A DNA stretch of 47,609 nucleotides from Bacteroidota bacterium (lineage in GTDB: Bacteria; Bacteroidota; Rhodothermia; Rhodothermales; Bin80): assembly GCA_026708685.1 (NCBI GenBank), contig JAPOUL010000003.1:1-47609 (forward strand), given 5' to 3'. Position 1 is the stretch's first letter, and each line of letters begins with the position of its first letter. Below the pieces are notes generated by a model, which ran no database searches, was not told where the DNA came from, and saw only the letters and a program-made list of their open reading frames with translations. This document shows, piece after piece, positions 38,917 through 47,314 of the stretch. Position numbers and translations under genes: made by a program.

Positions 38917-39615
38917 ATGACTGAACTGCCCGGTATACGTTTTTTGGGGTTTGAACATTTTCTGATTATTTTCATCACATGCAGCCTATGTCTATGGCTT
39001 CCACTATTTGCTCGCAAGAGATTGGCGAGACGGCAACAAATGCGGGTTCAACGCGGGCTATCGGTGATCATTTGCTCTGGAATTCTCATGGCCATCATTT
39101 ATCCAATGGCGACAGGCAGTTTTCAATGGAGACAGGATTTGCCCTTGCATCTATGTGATTTATTTGCACTGATACTTCCCTTGCTGTTCTGGAAGCAGCT
39201 CCCCCGTCATCTGGTTGAAGTATTTTATTACATCATCGTGGGCGGAACCGTTCAGGGTGTCCTGACTCCTGATCTCAGCGATTCGTTCCCACATCCTCTT
39301 TATTTTTCGTATTGGATTGTACATTGCGGGCTCGTACTTTATATTATCTTTGTCGTCATTGTATGGAAAATCTATCCCCGTATCAGTGGGATTTTCAAGA
39401 GCTTCCTGTGGCTCAATATCTACGCCTTGCTAATGCTGGTTTTCAATGTTCTTACGGGATCAAATTATTTGTTTCTTATGGAAAAACCGCAGTTTGGTTC
39501 TATATTGGATCTATTAGGTCCATGGCCGTGGTATATTCTTGCGGCCGAGCCATTGGCCCTGTTGATCCTTTGGTTAATCTGGCTTCCATTCGCAAGGCAC
39601 ACATCACGTCAATGA
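38917..39615 (+). CDS. TIGR02206-like integral membrane protein (copy 2)
   Basis: A 232-residue polytopic inner-membrane protein, a close paralogue of the protein at 6656-7360. It shares the start pattern MTELPGIRFLGFEHFLI, DLPLHLCDLFALILPLLFWK, RHLVEVFYYIIVGGTVQGV, SFPHPLYFSYWIVHCG, and the identical GSILDLLGPWPWY near the end. No catalytic motif is visible; function of the family is unknown. It is followed 69 bases later by the AbgT transporter gene and may be cotranscribed with it. Confidence 0.9.
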   Translation: MTELPGIRFLGFEHFLIIFITCSLCLWLPLFARKRLARRQQMRVQRGLSVIICSGILMAIIYPMATGSFQWRQDLPLHLCDLFALILPLLFWKQLPRHLVEVFYYIIVGGTVQGVLTPDLSDSFPHPLYFSYWIVHCGLVLYIIFVVIVWKIYPRISGIFKSFLWLNIYALLMLVFNVLTGSNYLFLMEKPQFGSILDLLGPWPWYILAAEPLALLILWLIWLPFARHTSRQ

Positions 39616-39684
39616 TGCACGAATGCTGACTCATTACCAAAAGGATGAACTCTCCTTTTCTCAACGATCATCTGCTCCTTACTA

Positions 39685-41247
39685 ATGATGAACCAATCCA
39701 AACCTATTGAATCAACGGGAGGCTTTCTTGACCGAACCCTAAGAGGCATAGAATTGGTGGGTAACAAACTGCCTGATCCCTCCATGCTCTTTCTTTTGTT
39801 ATTGATGGTCGTGTGGGTCCTCAGTGCATTCTTATCCAACTTTTCATTCTCCTCGGTTATTGATCCACGAACCGATGCTCCACTGGTGATCAATAATTTA
39901 CTGACGGGCAGTGCGATCACGGAGTTTTTGAGCCAGATGGTCACGATTTTCACGAGCTTTGCACCGTTAGGAGTTGTGCTGGTAGCAATGCTTGGAGTTG
40001 GAGTCGCCGATGAGAGTGGATACTTCAATACGGGGATCAAACTTCTTCTGTCGAAAACATCCATCAGTCTCCTAACCCCCGTCGTCATTCTCGTAGGATT
40101 ATTGAGTCATAGCGCAATTGATGCGGGTTATGTGTTGGTTATTCCGTTAGGCGGAGTGATCTTTCATGCAGCGGGTCGCCACCCATTGGCAGGAATTGCG
40201 GCAGCTTTTGCAGGGGTGTCGGGTGGGTTTAGTGCGAATCCCCTTCCATCTGCTCTGGATCCACTTCTGCAAGGCTTTACCCAGCCGGCAGCTCAGATCA
40301 TGGATGCGACCCTGTTGATCAACCCGTTGTCAAATTATTTTTTCACCATGACATCAAGTGGGCTGATCATTGCTCTGGGATGGTTGATCACGGATCGAAT
40401 AGTTGAGCCTCGCCTTCAAAAAAACACGCCATTAAACAAGGATGTGGAACCAACTGAAGGGATGGATCAGATTACTCATATTGAATCAAAGGCATTCTGG
40501 TGGGCAACCAGTGTGATGCTCATGGGGATTCTAATTCTGATCCTGACCTTAATTCCAGAAGAGTCGGCTTTTCGAGATACCCAGGGATCCTTGAATTCCT
40601 TTCAGGCTCCCATTATGCGATCCATTGTTGCTTTAATCTTTCTTCTATTTCTGATTCCAGGAGTCGTGTATGGATTTATTGCCAGAAAATTTAATTCATC
40701 TAAGGATATGGTGGATGCGATGACAAAAGCAATGAGAGGGATGGCATACTATATCGTGATGGCTTTCTTCTGTGCACTGTTTGTTCACGCATTTGGCTCG
40801 TCCAATATTGGAGCTTTATTGGCATTACAGGGTGCATCTTCCCTTCAGGCACTTGCACTTCCAGGGTCGGTCACGATCGTTGGCATTATCATGCTGACCG
40901 CATTTGTGAATCTCTTCGTGGGGTCAGCATCCGCAAAGTGGGCCCTTCTTGCTCCCATCTTTGTTCCAATGTTGATGCAAGTAGGAATTTCACCCGATCT
41001 TACTCAGGCAGCGTATCGTGTCGGTGATTCGTCCTCTAACATTATTACACCGTTGATGCCCTATTTTCCGCTTGTCGTGGTGTACTGTCAAAAGTATTTT
41101 AAGCAGACCGGAATCGGCACACTGACCTCCATCATGATTCCTTATTCAGTAACGTTTCTCCTGATTTGGTCTGTATTTCTCATTGTCTACTGGGTACTTG
41201 GGATTCCCTTGGGCTTTGGGTCTTCCTATGTGTATCCACCAGTGTAA
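39685..41247 (+). CDS. AbgT family transporter
   Basis: A 520-residue polytopic inner-membrane transporter of the AbgT family, whose studied members import p-aminobenzoyl-glutamate or export sulfonamide-type drugs using an ion gradient. The N-terminus GNKLPDPSMLFLLLLMVVWV, the core APLGVVLVAMLGVGVADESG, the IDAGYVLVIPLGGVIFHAAG loop and the C-terminal NLFVGSASAKWALLAPIFVP with RVGDSSSNIITPLMPYFPL are the family signatures. Nine or more spans are visible. ATG 39685 and ATG 39688 are both possible starts. Substrate and direction of transport cannot be read from sequence. Confidence 0.95.
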   Translation: MMNQSKPIESTGGFLDRTLRGIELVGNKLPDPSMLFLLLLMVVWVLSAFLSNFSFSSVIDPRTDAPLVINNLLTGSAITEFLSQMVTIFTSFAPLGVVLVAMLGVGVADESGYFNTGIKLLLSKTSISLLTPVVILVGLLSHSAIDAGYVLVIPLGGVIFHAAGRHPLAGIAAAFAGVSGGFSANPLPSALDPLLQGFTQPAAQIMDATLLINPLSNYFFTMTSSGLIIALGWLITDRIVEPRLQKNTPLNKDVEPTEGMDQITHIESKAFWWATSVMLMGILILILTLIPEESAFRDTQGSLNSFQAPIMRSIVALIFLLFLIPGVVYGFIARKFNSSKDMVDAMTKAMRGMAYYIVMAFFCALFVHAFGSSNIGALLALQGASSLQALALPGSVTIVGIIMLTAFVNLFVGSASAKWALLAPIFVPMLMQVGISPDLTQAAYRVGDSSSNIITPLMPYFPLVVVYCQKYFKQTGIGTLTSIMIPYSVTFLLIWSVFLIVYWVLGIPLGFGSSYVYPPV

Positions 41248-41319
41248 GTTCTCATGTCAGTTGGATCCAACTTAGCGAAGATAGTCACCAGAATGCTACG
41301 AGGATTTGTAAGAGCACTT

Positions 41320-41985
41320 CTACGAAGCCTCTTCCGACGTTAATGATTCTGAGAGGGTAGAATCAACTGGGGGCACAAGTTCAAAGCGTACTGGCAGTCG
41401 CATTCGGACACGGGCTGATTTGCCAAGATGTTGGCCAGGAACAAATCGTGTTTTGCGCAGAGCCTGCACTGCAGCGGAATCCAGTAACGCATGGAGCGGT
41501 TCTGTGACCATGACATCGCTTGTGGTACCATCTTGATTTACAGTAAAGGTGAGAATCAGCCTACCTTCAAGTCCAAGTTGAATCGCTTCCTCTGGATAAT
41601 GAATGAGAATATAATAAGCTCTTAGTCCTCCACGAATTTCGGGCATGATGTCTGCACTTTCCAAGACAGGAATGGATCTCGCTTCAGAAATCAGGGGAGA
41701 ATCTATTTCTGAAACCGTATCTTCAATCGCAGTCCATTGATCGGCGATTGTCGATGCTGATGGGCCACCTGAATTGGACGGACTGGGAACTAAATTCGGT
41801 GAAGAAACAAAATATGCATTCTCTGGTACAAACCCCTCATTTTCTGAAACACTTGCGTAGGGTTTCCAGATCTTAATGGGTGGGCTCCAATGGATTGGAA
41901 GGTTGAAACAGATCGTAATGATCAACAGGCTTGCCGCAAGGGAAACCATAAGGTGTACATAGTACAATGCATTCTTGGAACCCAT
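41320..41985 (-). CDS. TonB-family energy transducer
   Basis: A 221-residue envelope protein. One N-terminal span (residues about 10-28, YVHLMVSLAASLLIITICF) anchors it in the inner membrane. A Ser/Pro-rich periplasmic linker (about 50-120) follows, then the TonB C-terminal domain: HYPEEAIQLGLEGRLILTFT, DVMVTEPLHALLDSAAVQAL and RKTRFVPGQ, ending RMRLPVRFEL. Family members pass proton-motive energy to outer-membrane receptors. No receptor, exbB or exbD gene is in the window, so the partner is elsewhere. The basic end of the domain is normal. Convergent with AbgT, 72 bases apart. Confidence 0.9.
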   Translation of the reverse strand: MGSKNALYYVHLMVSLAASLLIITICFNLPIHWSPPIKIWKPYASVSENEGFVPENAYFVSSPNLVPSPSNSGGPSASTIADQWTAIEDTVSEIDSPLISEARSIPVLESADIMPEIRGGLRAYYILIHYPEEAIQLGLEGRLILTFTVNQDGTTSDVMVTEPLHALLDSAAVQALRKTRFVPGQHLGKSARVRMRLPVRFELVPPVDSTLSESLTSEEAS

Positions 41986-42040
41986 CAGAGACCCACATTG
42001 ATAGTAAGGATGGTACGATCCAAATGAAATAAGTTCACTG

Positions 42041-43015
42041 ATGCCACAATCCTATAAATCACTTGTTCTAACGGGGTCTGGTATTTGTGCAGTTGAGAGT
42101 CGTGACCAAAGTGTCGTGAAAAAAGGGATGGTAATGATTTCAGTTGAATACTCGGGAGTCAACTATAAGGACGCACTGGCCGTCACTGGGACGGGTAAAG
42201 TTGTGCGGGCTGCGTATCCTTTCGTGCCGGGGATTGATTTATCTGGAACGGTGATCAATTCGGATGCAGATGGTTACCGCAGTGGAGATCAGGTCGTTCT
42301 GACGGGTGGAAGGCTTGGTGAGCTATATCATGGTGGATACTCGCAAATACAAGAAGTACATCCTGATTTTTTGATCAAGCTGGATCACGGATTGAGTACT
42401 CGTAAAGCGATGGTCATAGGTACAGCTGGAATGACTGCGATCCTAAGTTTGATGGCCTTGGAAGCACATGGCATTCATCATGGCACAGTTCTAGTTACTG
42501 GGGCATCGGGGGCGGTAGGAATGTTTGCGGTGAAGATACTGTCCGAGCTGGGATACACGGTGATCGCCTCTTGTGCCAGTTCTCATTTATGGAATAAAAT
42601 TTCGAACTTGGGTGCATCTGAGGTCATTGACCGCATCCTACCCACGCGTCCCCTTGATCATGCCCTTTATGATGGGGTTGTAGATACAGTGGGTGGAATG
42701 GCTCTTTCCGCAGTCTTGGCACAGGTGAAACGACATGGTTGTGTTGCGGCGAGTGGAAATGTAGCGGGTGCTGAGCTGAATGCGTCCGTATATCCTTTTA
42801 TTTTGCGGGGGGTAACACTCGCAGGGATTGACTCCAATACTGCACTGATCAAGGACAGACTCACTGGATGGAAGCGACTGGATACTCTCATCTCCGAAAG
42901 CGATCTCCAGCAATTTTTAATGGCAACAATAGCACTTGAGGATATTGAAAGCGTATGTCAGGCTAAAATTCGGGGAAAGGCACCGGGAAACTTTTTAGTT
43001 GATTTGTCTAGGTGA
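42041..43015 (+). CDS. YhdH/YhfP family quinone oxidoreductase (acrylyl-CoA reductase-like)
   Basis: A 324-residue MDR-type NADPH oxidoreductase. The N-terminal region (VEYSGVNYKDALAVTGTGKV, about 38-57) and AAYPFVPGIDLSGTV are characteristic of the YhdH/AcuI group, which reduces acrylyl-CoA or related alkenals. The Rossmann part has VLVTGASGAVGMFAVKILSE (about 150-169) and the NADP-type SCASSH loop. The C-terminus VDTVGGMALSAVLAQVK and RGVTLAGIDS follow the family. Length is normal. It is divergent from the TonB gene by 55 bases. Confidence 0.92.
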   Translation: MPQSYKSLVLTGSGICAVESRDQSVVKKGMVMISVEYSGVNYKDALAVTGTGKVVRAAYPFVPGIDLSGTVINSDADGYRSGDQVVLTGGRLGELYHGGYSQIQEVHPDFLIKLDHGLSTRKAMVIGTAGMTAILSLMALEAHGIHHGTVLVTGASGAVGMFAVKILSELGYTVIASCASSHLWNKISNLGASEVIDRILPTRPLDHALYDGVVDTVGGMALSAVLAQVKRHGCVAASGNVAGAELNASVYPFILRGVTLAGIDSNTALIKDRLTGWKRLDTLISESDLQQFLMATIALEDIESVCQAKIRGKAPGNFLVDLSR

Positions 43016-43101
43016 TCTCAGCTGAATACTGACTGACCATCAAGATCAATGGAATCCAGAATTTATGGCGAATGTCACCTACAGCATTCAGTATCCGTCC
43101 A

Positions 43102-43479
43102 TCACCAAAAATGTTGATCTTCTTCTTGTTGAACATAAGCAACACAATACTCCGCAATCCTTCTGATCAGATCTTCCATCAGGGGTTCGTTGTATGGAAA
43201 TTGAATGCTTCGTTTTGTAGTTTTGCAGTTTTGGAGCTCTTCCCTAAAGAATTCCAATGATGCTTCATGTGGATAAAATCCGAGATGTGTCTTGTAGGCA
43301 GAATAGGAAAACAGAAAGCGTGGTTCAACGAAAAAAGGACTTCCCCATTTCAAAATTTCTTGGGCCAATGGGGCTGCATCTTGAAGGATACCACGAAGTT
43401 GATGGAGATGCGTCAATGCTTCCTTTGGGGCTTGAGCAATATACTGCTCAACGGTCGTCGGTCGGTGATTCTTTTTCAT
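43102..43479 (-). CDS. DUF1801 / YdhG-type small protein
   Basis: A 125-residue soluble protein of the DUF1801 family, whose members are annotated as iron-chaperone-like (Fra/YdhG) proteins. Typical features: VEQYIAQAPKEALTHLHQLR (about 10-29), EILKWGSPFF and SAYKTHLGFYPHEA, and a Lys/Arg-rich end before LMEDLIRRIAEYCVA. Relatives in other genomes have similar length. It stands alone on the minus strand between plus-strand genes. The molecular role is uncertain. Confidence 0.88.
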   Translation of the reverse strand: MKKNHRPTTVEQYIAQAPKEALTHLHQLRGILQDAAPLAQEILKWGSPFFVEPRFLFSYSAYKTHLGFYPHEASLEFFREELQNCKTTKRSIQFPYNEPLMEDLIRRIAEYCVAYVQQEEDQHFW

Positions 43480-43663
43480 ACAATTGTGACAAAAGTCTGT
43501 TCAAATGAGTATACTCTGTTGTAGAGATGCGAGAATCGCATCCTATACGATCTCTCTAACGTCTGCAGAGAACCCAAGATGTACATTTTGCATGTACGAT
43601 CGAAGTCGAAAAATGTCCATCCCCAGAGGTCATAGTCTTCAATCAAATAACGGGGAATGAACC

Positions 43664-44872
43664 ATGAGTAAACTACGGATTCTATGGGTTTTTGTGATCG
43701 TGGTTTCGCTCTTCCTTTTTCAATCTGGTTGTAGTGAAGATGGACTCATCGAATTTGAAACTGTTGGAGCAGATCAAATGCGTCCGATTGCATTGGTGAC
43801 GTTTGCAAGTGATTTACCACCAGGAGACTATATTGCTCAAGATCATACTGCAAAGACGGTTCCATTGCAGGTGGATGAAAATGGTCAAGCGACCTTAATC
43901 ATGATGAGAGTACTTCCAACATCAATAACAAGATGGAAAGTCACTCAAATAGCGGATCAGCCTCATTCAGTGGTTGCACATGCTACTGAACATCAGGTAC
44001 AGTTTACAAGTGGTGCAAAAAATGTAACGCACTATCAAGTTACGAAGGGGAATCTAATCGCTCCAGATATTCCTACCATATATCAGCGTAGTGGCTATCT
44101 TCATCCAGTATGGACTCCAAATGGCCGAGTACTTACCGATGACTATCCACCAGATTTTCCCCATCATCATGGAATTTGGGCCGCATGGACGAAGACAACA
44201 TTTCAAGGCCGAAACCCAGATTTTTGGAATATGGGCAAAGGGACCGGTCGAGTTGACGTTCATAGTATTGATCATATTTGGAGTGGATCCGTACATGCGG
44301 GTTTACGCTCAAATCATCGCTATATTGATATGATCAACGACCCTGAGGTCGCATTACTTGAATCATGGAATCTGAGGGTTTACCGTCATGTCGAATCTCT
44401 GCATATATTGGATTTGGTTCTGATCCAGAGTCTTGCTACAGATAGTATTTTGGTATTGAATGAACATCGATATGGAGGAGTTGGATTTAGAGGAAATCGG
44501 GCATGGAAAGCCGCTGACGAGGTTGACTTTTTCACATCGGAAGGACGAACTCGTAAAGATGGACATGCAACCCGTGCTCGGTGGGTTCACATCGGCGGGC
44601 CAGTGGATGATCAATATGCTGGAATTGCTATTTTGAGTCATCCCGACAGTTATGAATCACCTCAGCCCGTGAGGATTCACCCTACGGAACCGTTTTTTAA
44701 TTATGCACCTACACAGGCAGGGGCATTTTCCATTACGCATCAACAGCCCATGGAGTGGAAGTATAGATTCATCACCTATGACGGAGCTCGTGACTCAAAA
44801 TTACTAGAAGCTCTCTGGCAAGATTTTGCCTCCCCTCTTTCCGTACGAATGATTAGAACATATTCTCCATGA
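43664..44872 (+). CDS. DUF6807 (PmoA-like) lipoprotein
   Basis: A 402-residue exported protein. The N-terminus is a lipoprotein signal (LFLFQSGC, Cys23) although the residue at -3 is Gln, so the lipobox is imperfect. The mature part has DDYPPDFPHHHGIWAAW (about 164-180), LLESWNLRVY and GVGFRGNRAW, and ends in PFFNYAPTQAGAFSI; the His-rich strand is the most conserved feature of DUF6807. Members are found next to sugar-processing genes in Bacteroidota. It overlaps the GMC oxidoreductase gene by four bases (ATGA), so the two proteins likely serve one pathway. The enzymatic role is not established. Confidence 0.88.
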   Translation: MSKLRILWVFVIVVSLFLFQSGCSEDGLIEFETVGADQMRPIALVTFASDLPPGDYIAQDHTAKTVPLQVDENGQATLIMMRVLPTSITRWKVTQIADQPHSVVAHATEHQVQFTSGAKNVTHYQVTKGNLIAPDIPTIYQRSGYLHPVWTPNGRVLTDDYPPDFPHHHGIWAAWTKTTFQGRNPDFWNMGKGTGRVDVHSIDHIWSGSVHAGLRSNHRYIDMINDPEVALLESWNLRVYRHVESLHILDLVLIQSLATDSILVLNEHRYGGVGFRGNRAWKAADEVDFFTSEGRTRKDGHATRARWVHIGGPVDDQYAGIAILSHPDSYESPQPVRIHPTEPFFNYAPTQAGAFSITHQQPMEWKYRFITYDGARDSKLLEALWQDFASPLSVRMIRTYSP

Positions 44873-46566
44873 AGGTTCACAAAAAACCACAATTTGATGC
44901 TATCGTTGTAGGCTCAGGAATGTCTGGTGGATGGGCGATGATGGAGCTATGCCGTTTGGGATTAAAGACGCTCGTCATTGAACGGGGGCGGATGGTCCAT
45001 CACCCGCAAGACTATATCACAGAACACAAACATGCATGGGAGTTACCTCATCGCGGTAGGGTTCCTCCCAAAACGGTTCGTGATCATTATCCTGTACAAA
45101 GCAAGACCTATGCTTTTTCGGAAGCCACCCGCCATTTTTTCATGCGGGATTCAGAACATCCATACTCCCAAGAAGAGCCCTACACATGGATTCAAGCGAA
45201 TGTATTGGGTGGGCGATCTCTGATGTGGGCTCGACAGAGTTATCGGTTCAGTCCAATGGATTTTTTGGCGAATCTGGAAGATGGACATGGGGTAGACTGG
45301 CCTATCCGATATGAAGATATCGCTCCTTGGTATGATTATGTAGAGAGAACCATTGGTGTCAGCGGTCAAGTTGAGGGCTTGCCTCAGCTGCCCGATGGGG
45401 TTTTCCAGAAGCCCATGGACATGAATGTGATAGAACGGATGGCAAAATCACGCATAGAGGCTCATTTTCCTGAGAGAACTGTGACCATTGGGAGAACAGC
45501 GACCCTTACCGAGCCATTGGGCAATCGTGCAGCGTGTCATTATTGTGGTCCATGTGAGCGAGGATGTTATACCAGTTCATATTACAGCACGGTCAGTGTT
45601 GCTTTACCCATTGCCCGAGAGACGGGGAATCTAACACTTCTCACCGACAGCATGGTATGTCAGGTCAACTATGACAAAACCACTGGGCGTGCAACCGGTG
45701 TGGATACCATTGACATGATCAATGGACAGCGTAAGACCTATGATGCGAAGATCATTTTTCTTTGTGCATCCTCCATGAATACAGCACGCATCATGCTCCT
45801 TTCCCGTAGCCGGAGTTTCCCCGACGGTATTGGTAATTCCAGTGGAACTTTAGGACACTATCTCATGGATCATCATTATCATGCAGGTGCAAGGGCCCTC
45901 TTTGAGGATCACTTGGACCGTTATTATCAGGGAAATCGCCCGAATGGGATCTATATCCCCAGATTTCGGAACTTAAATCCAGAGACGGTCCACCCTGATT
46001 TTTTACGCGGATATGGATTCCAGGGAGCAGCAAGCCGAGAGAGTTGGTCTCGGGGACATGGCATTTCGGGTTTTGGAAAAGAATTTAAACATAGTTTACG
46101 TACACCAGGGCGGTGGCGTTTCGGTTTAGGTGCTTTTGGCGAAACACTCCCACGCTATAACAACCACTGCACACTAGATGATTCACAACTGGATCCATGG
46201 GGGCTTCCTGTACTGCGATTTCATGTGACGCGCGACGATAATGATCGAGCAATGCGCAGGGACATGATGGAGACGGCTGCAGAAATGCTTGAAGTCAGTG
46301 GCGGGATTGAAGTAGAGACCTATGATAATCAGGACAGTGCTCCTGGATTGGGAAATCACGAGATGGGGGCTGCTCGGATGGGGCGTGACCCTGAAACGAG
46401 TGTTCTCAATGCTTACAATCAATGTCATGATGTTCGCAACCTATTTGTAACCGATGGTGCATGCATGACATCATCCGCTTGCCAGAATCCATCTCTTACT
46501 TATATGGCTTTGACAGCGCGTGCTTGCGATTACGCAGTTCGCCAGCTAAGAGAAGGATTGTTGTAA
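44869..46566 (+). CDS. GMC oxidoreductase with ferredoxin-like cysteine motif
   Basis: A 565-residue FAD enzyme oxidising alcohol groups, most likely of sugars. The N-terminal FAD motif is AIVVGSGMSGGWAMMELCRL (residues 11-30), with NVLGGRSLMWARQS downstream and the C-terminal catalytic region GNHEMGAARMG, NLFVTDGACM and NPSLTYMAL. Cysteines C223, C226, C229 and C233 form CxxCxxCxxxC, at a position comparable to the Fe-S cysteines of Burkholderia FAD-glucose dehydrogenase, so an iron-sulfur cluster is plausible. There is no signal peptide of its own. It is coupled to the upstream DUF6807 lipoprotein. Oxidation of a sugar (for example to a 3-keto sugar) is inference. Confidence 0.93.
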   Translation: MKVHKKPQFDAIVVGSGMSGGWAMMELCRLGLKTLVIERGRMVHHPQDYITEHKHAWELPHRGRVPPKTVRDHYPVQSKTYAFSEATRHFFMRDSEHPYSQEEPYTWIQANVLGGRSLMWARQSYRFSPMDFLANLEDGHGVDWPIRYEDIAPWYDYVERTIGVSGQVEGLPQLPDGVFQKPMDMNVIERMAKSRIEAHFPERTVTIGRTATLTEPLGNRAACHYCGPCERGCYTSSYYSTVSVALPIARETGNLTLLTDSMVCQVNYDKTTGRATGVDTIDMINGQRKTYDAKIIFLCASSMNTARIMLLSRSRSFPDGIGNSSGTLGHYLMDHHYHAGARALFEDHLDRYYQGNRPNGIYIPRFRNLNPETVHPDFLRGYGFQGAASRESWSRGHGISGFGKEFKHSLRTPGRWRFGLGAFGETLPRYNNHCTLDDSQLDPWGLPVLRFHVTRDDNDRAMRRDMMETAAEMLEVSGGIEVETYDNQDSAPGLGNHEMGAARMGRDPETSVLNAYNQCHDVRNLFVTDGACMTSSACQNPSLTYMALTARACDYAVRQLREGLL

Positions 46567-46573
46567 CAACTGC

Positions 46574-46603
46574 TTGTCTCTTTGCTGGGAGTCATAGTAT
46601 AAT
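46574..46603 (+). promoter_or_regulatory. Promoter-like -35/-10 pair
   Basis: TTGTCT (46574-46579) and TATAAT (46598-46603) stand 18 bases apart, a sigma70-like spacing. They lie only seven bases beyond the GMC stop, with no supported gene downstream on the plus strand. The -10 box is part of GTATAATTTGAAA, repeated exactly at 38634-38646, where I see no -35 box. Confidence 0.3.
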
Positions 46604-46881
46604 TTGAAAGGATGTAATTGGTCAGTGCTTGGGAAGTTTCCGTTATTATGATCATGCATGGTTTCAATGAACAAGATGAACATGAACATCATTCGTGCAG
46701 AATCTAAGGATGAACCAATTAATACCCATTGAAATCAGGTACATCATCCCTCAATTCCTACAGGTCTCGCATACTCGGAGAAACTGTTTAACCTACACCA
46801 ATGAAGAAATCATCAGAGAGTCTAATCTAAGCATGTACTTGATACACATTAATTTCAGGAATTTAACTTACACAAGAGGTG

Positions 46882-46967
46882 TTTGCAAAACCTCTGCGTT
46901 TTAGAAAAAATAATGCACTGAAGCACTTCTGGTGCGTTTTTGGGAGTTGATCCTGAGGTTTTGCAAA
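46882..46967. repeat. 13-bp inverted repeat, possible IS or MITE ends
   Basis: TTTGCAAAACCTC (46882-46894) and GAGGTTTTGCAAA (46955-46967) are perfect inverted copies with 60 bases between. The left copy also sits in a small hairpin (AGAGGT/ACCTCT, 46875-46895). They lie about 350 bases from the transposase fragment. They could be remnants of an element's ends or a terminator pair. Confidence 0.4.
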
Positions 46968-47314
46968 AGGCTCATTTGAAAAGAAAAGTTTCAAATGCAG
47001 GCCTCCCATCAACAAAAATATGAAATTTTTGAGGGCGCGCAGTGCAATCAAGATGAATGTTAACAAGTACAGCAATATCTGTTGCGGTTAGATTGGTCTA
47101 CCTGGATGCGGATGATCAAGACAAGTGTCATTCAACATGCCAATCTCATTTATGAGAGTCCTACAATTGTAGGCTCTAGCGTCTTATGGAGCATGAAGGC
47201 CGGACTGCTATCCTCACTATTGATCTTCTATCCATGATAGAGATGAGCCTTTTGCTGGAGCATATCCGACTACCCAGATCCGCAGGTATCCTCACCATAC
47301 ACAACATTGCGATA

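Larger units (their letters stand above)
46567..47314. other. Gap between the GMC gene and the transposase fragment
   Basis: About 750 bases with no supported gene. Minus-strand frames at 46860-47100 give hydrophobic or protein-like strings in two competing frames, so neither is accepted. The stretch holds the promoter-like site and inverted repeat listed separately. Confidence 0.4.

Noticed and set aside
46863..47075. 70-codon hydrophobic minus-strand frame
   Set aside because: A competing minus-strand frame over the same DNA (NLTATDIAVLVNIHLD) looks equally protein-like, and the inverted repeat lies inside; no decision is possible.
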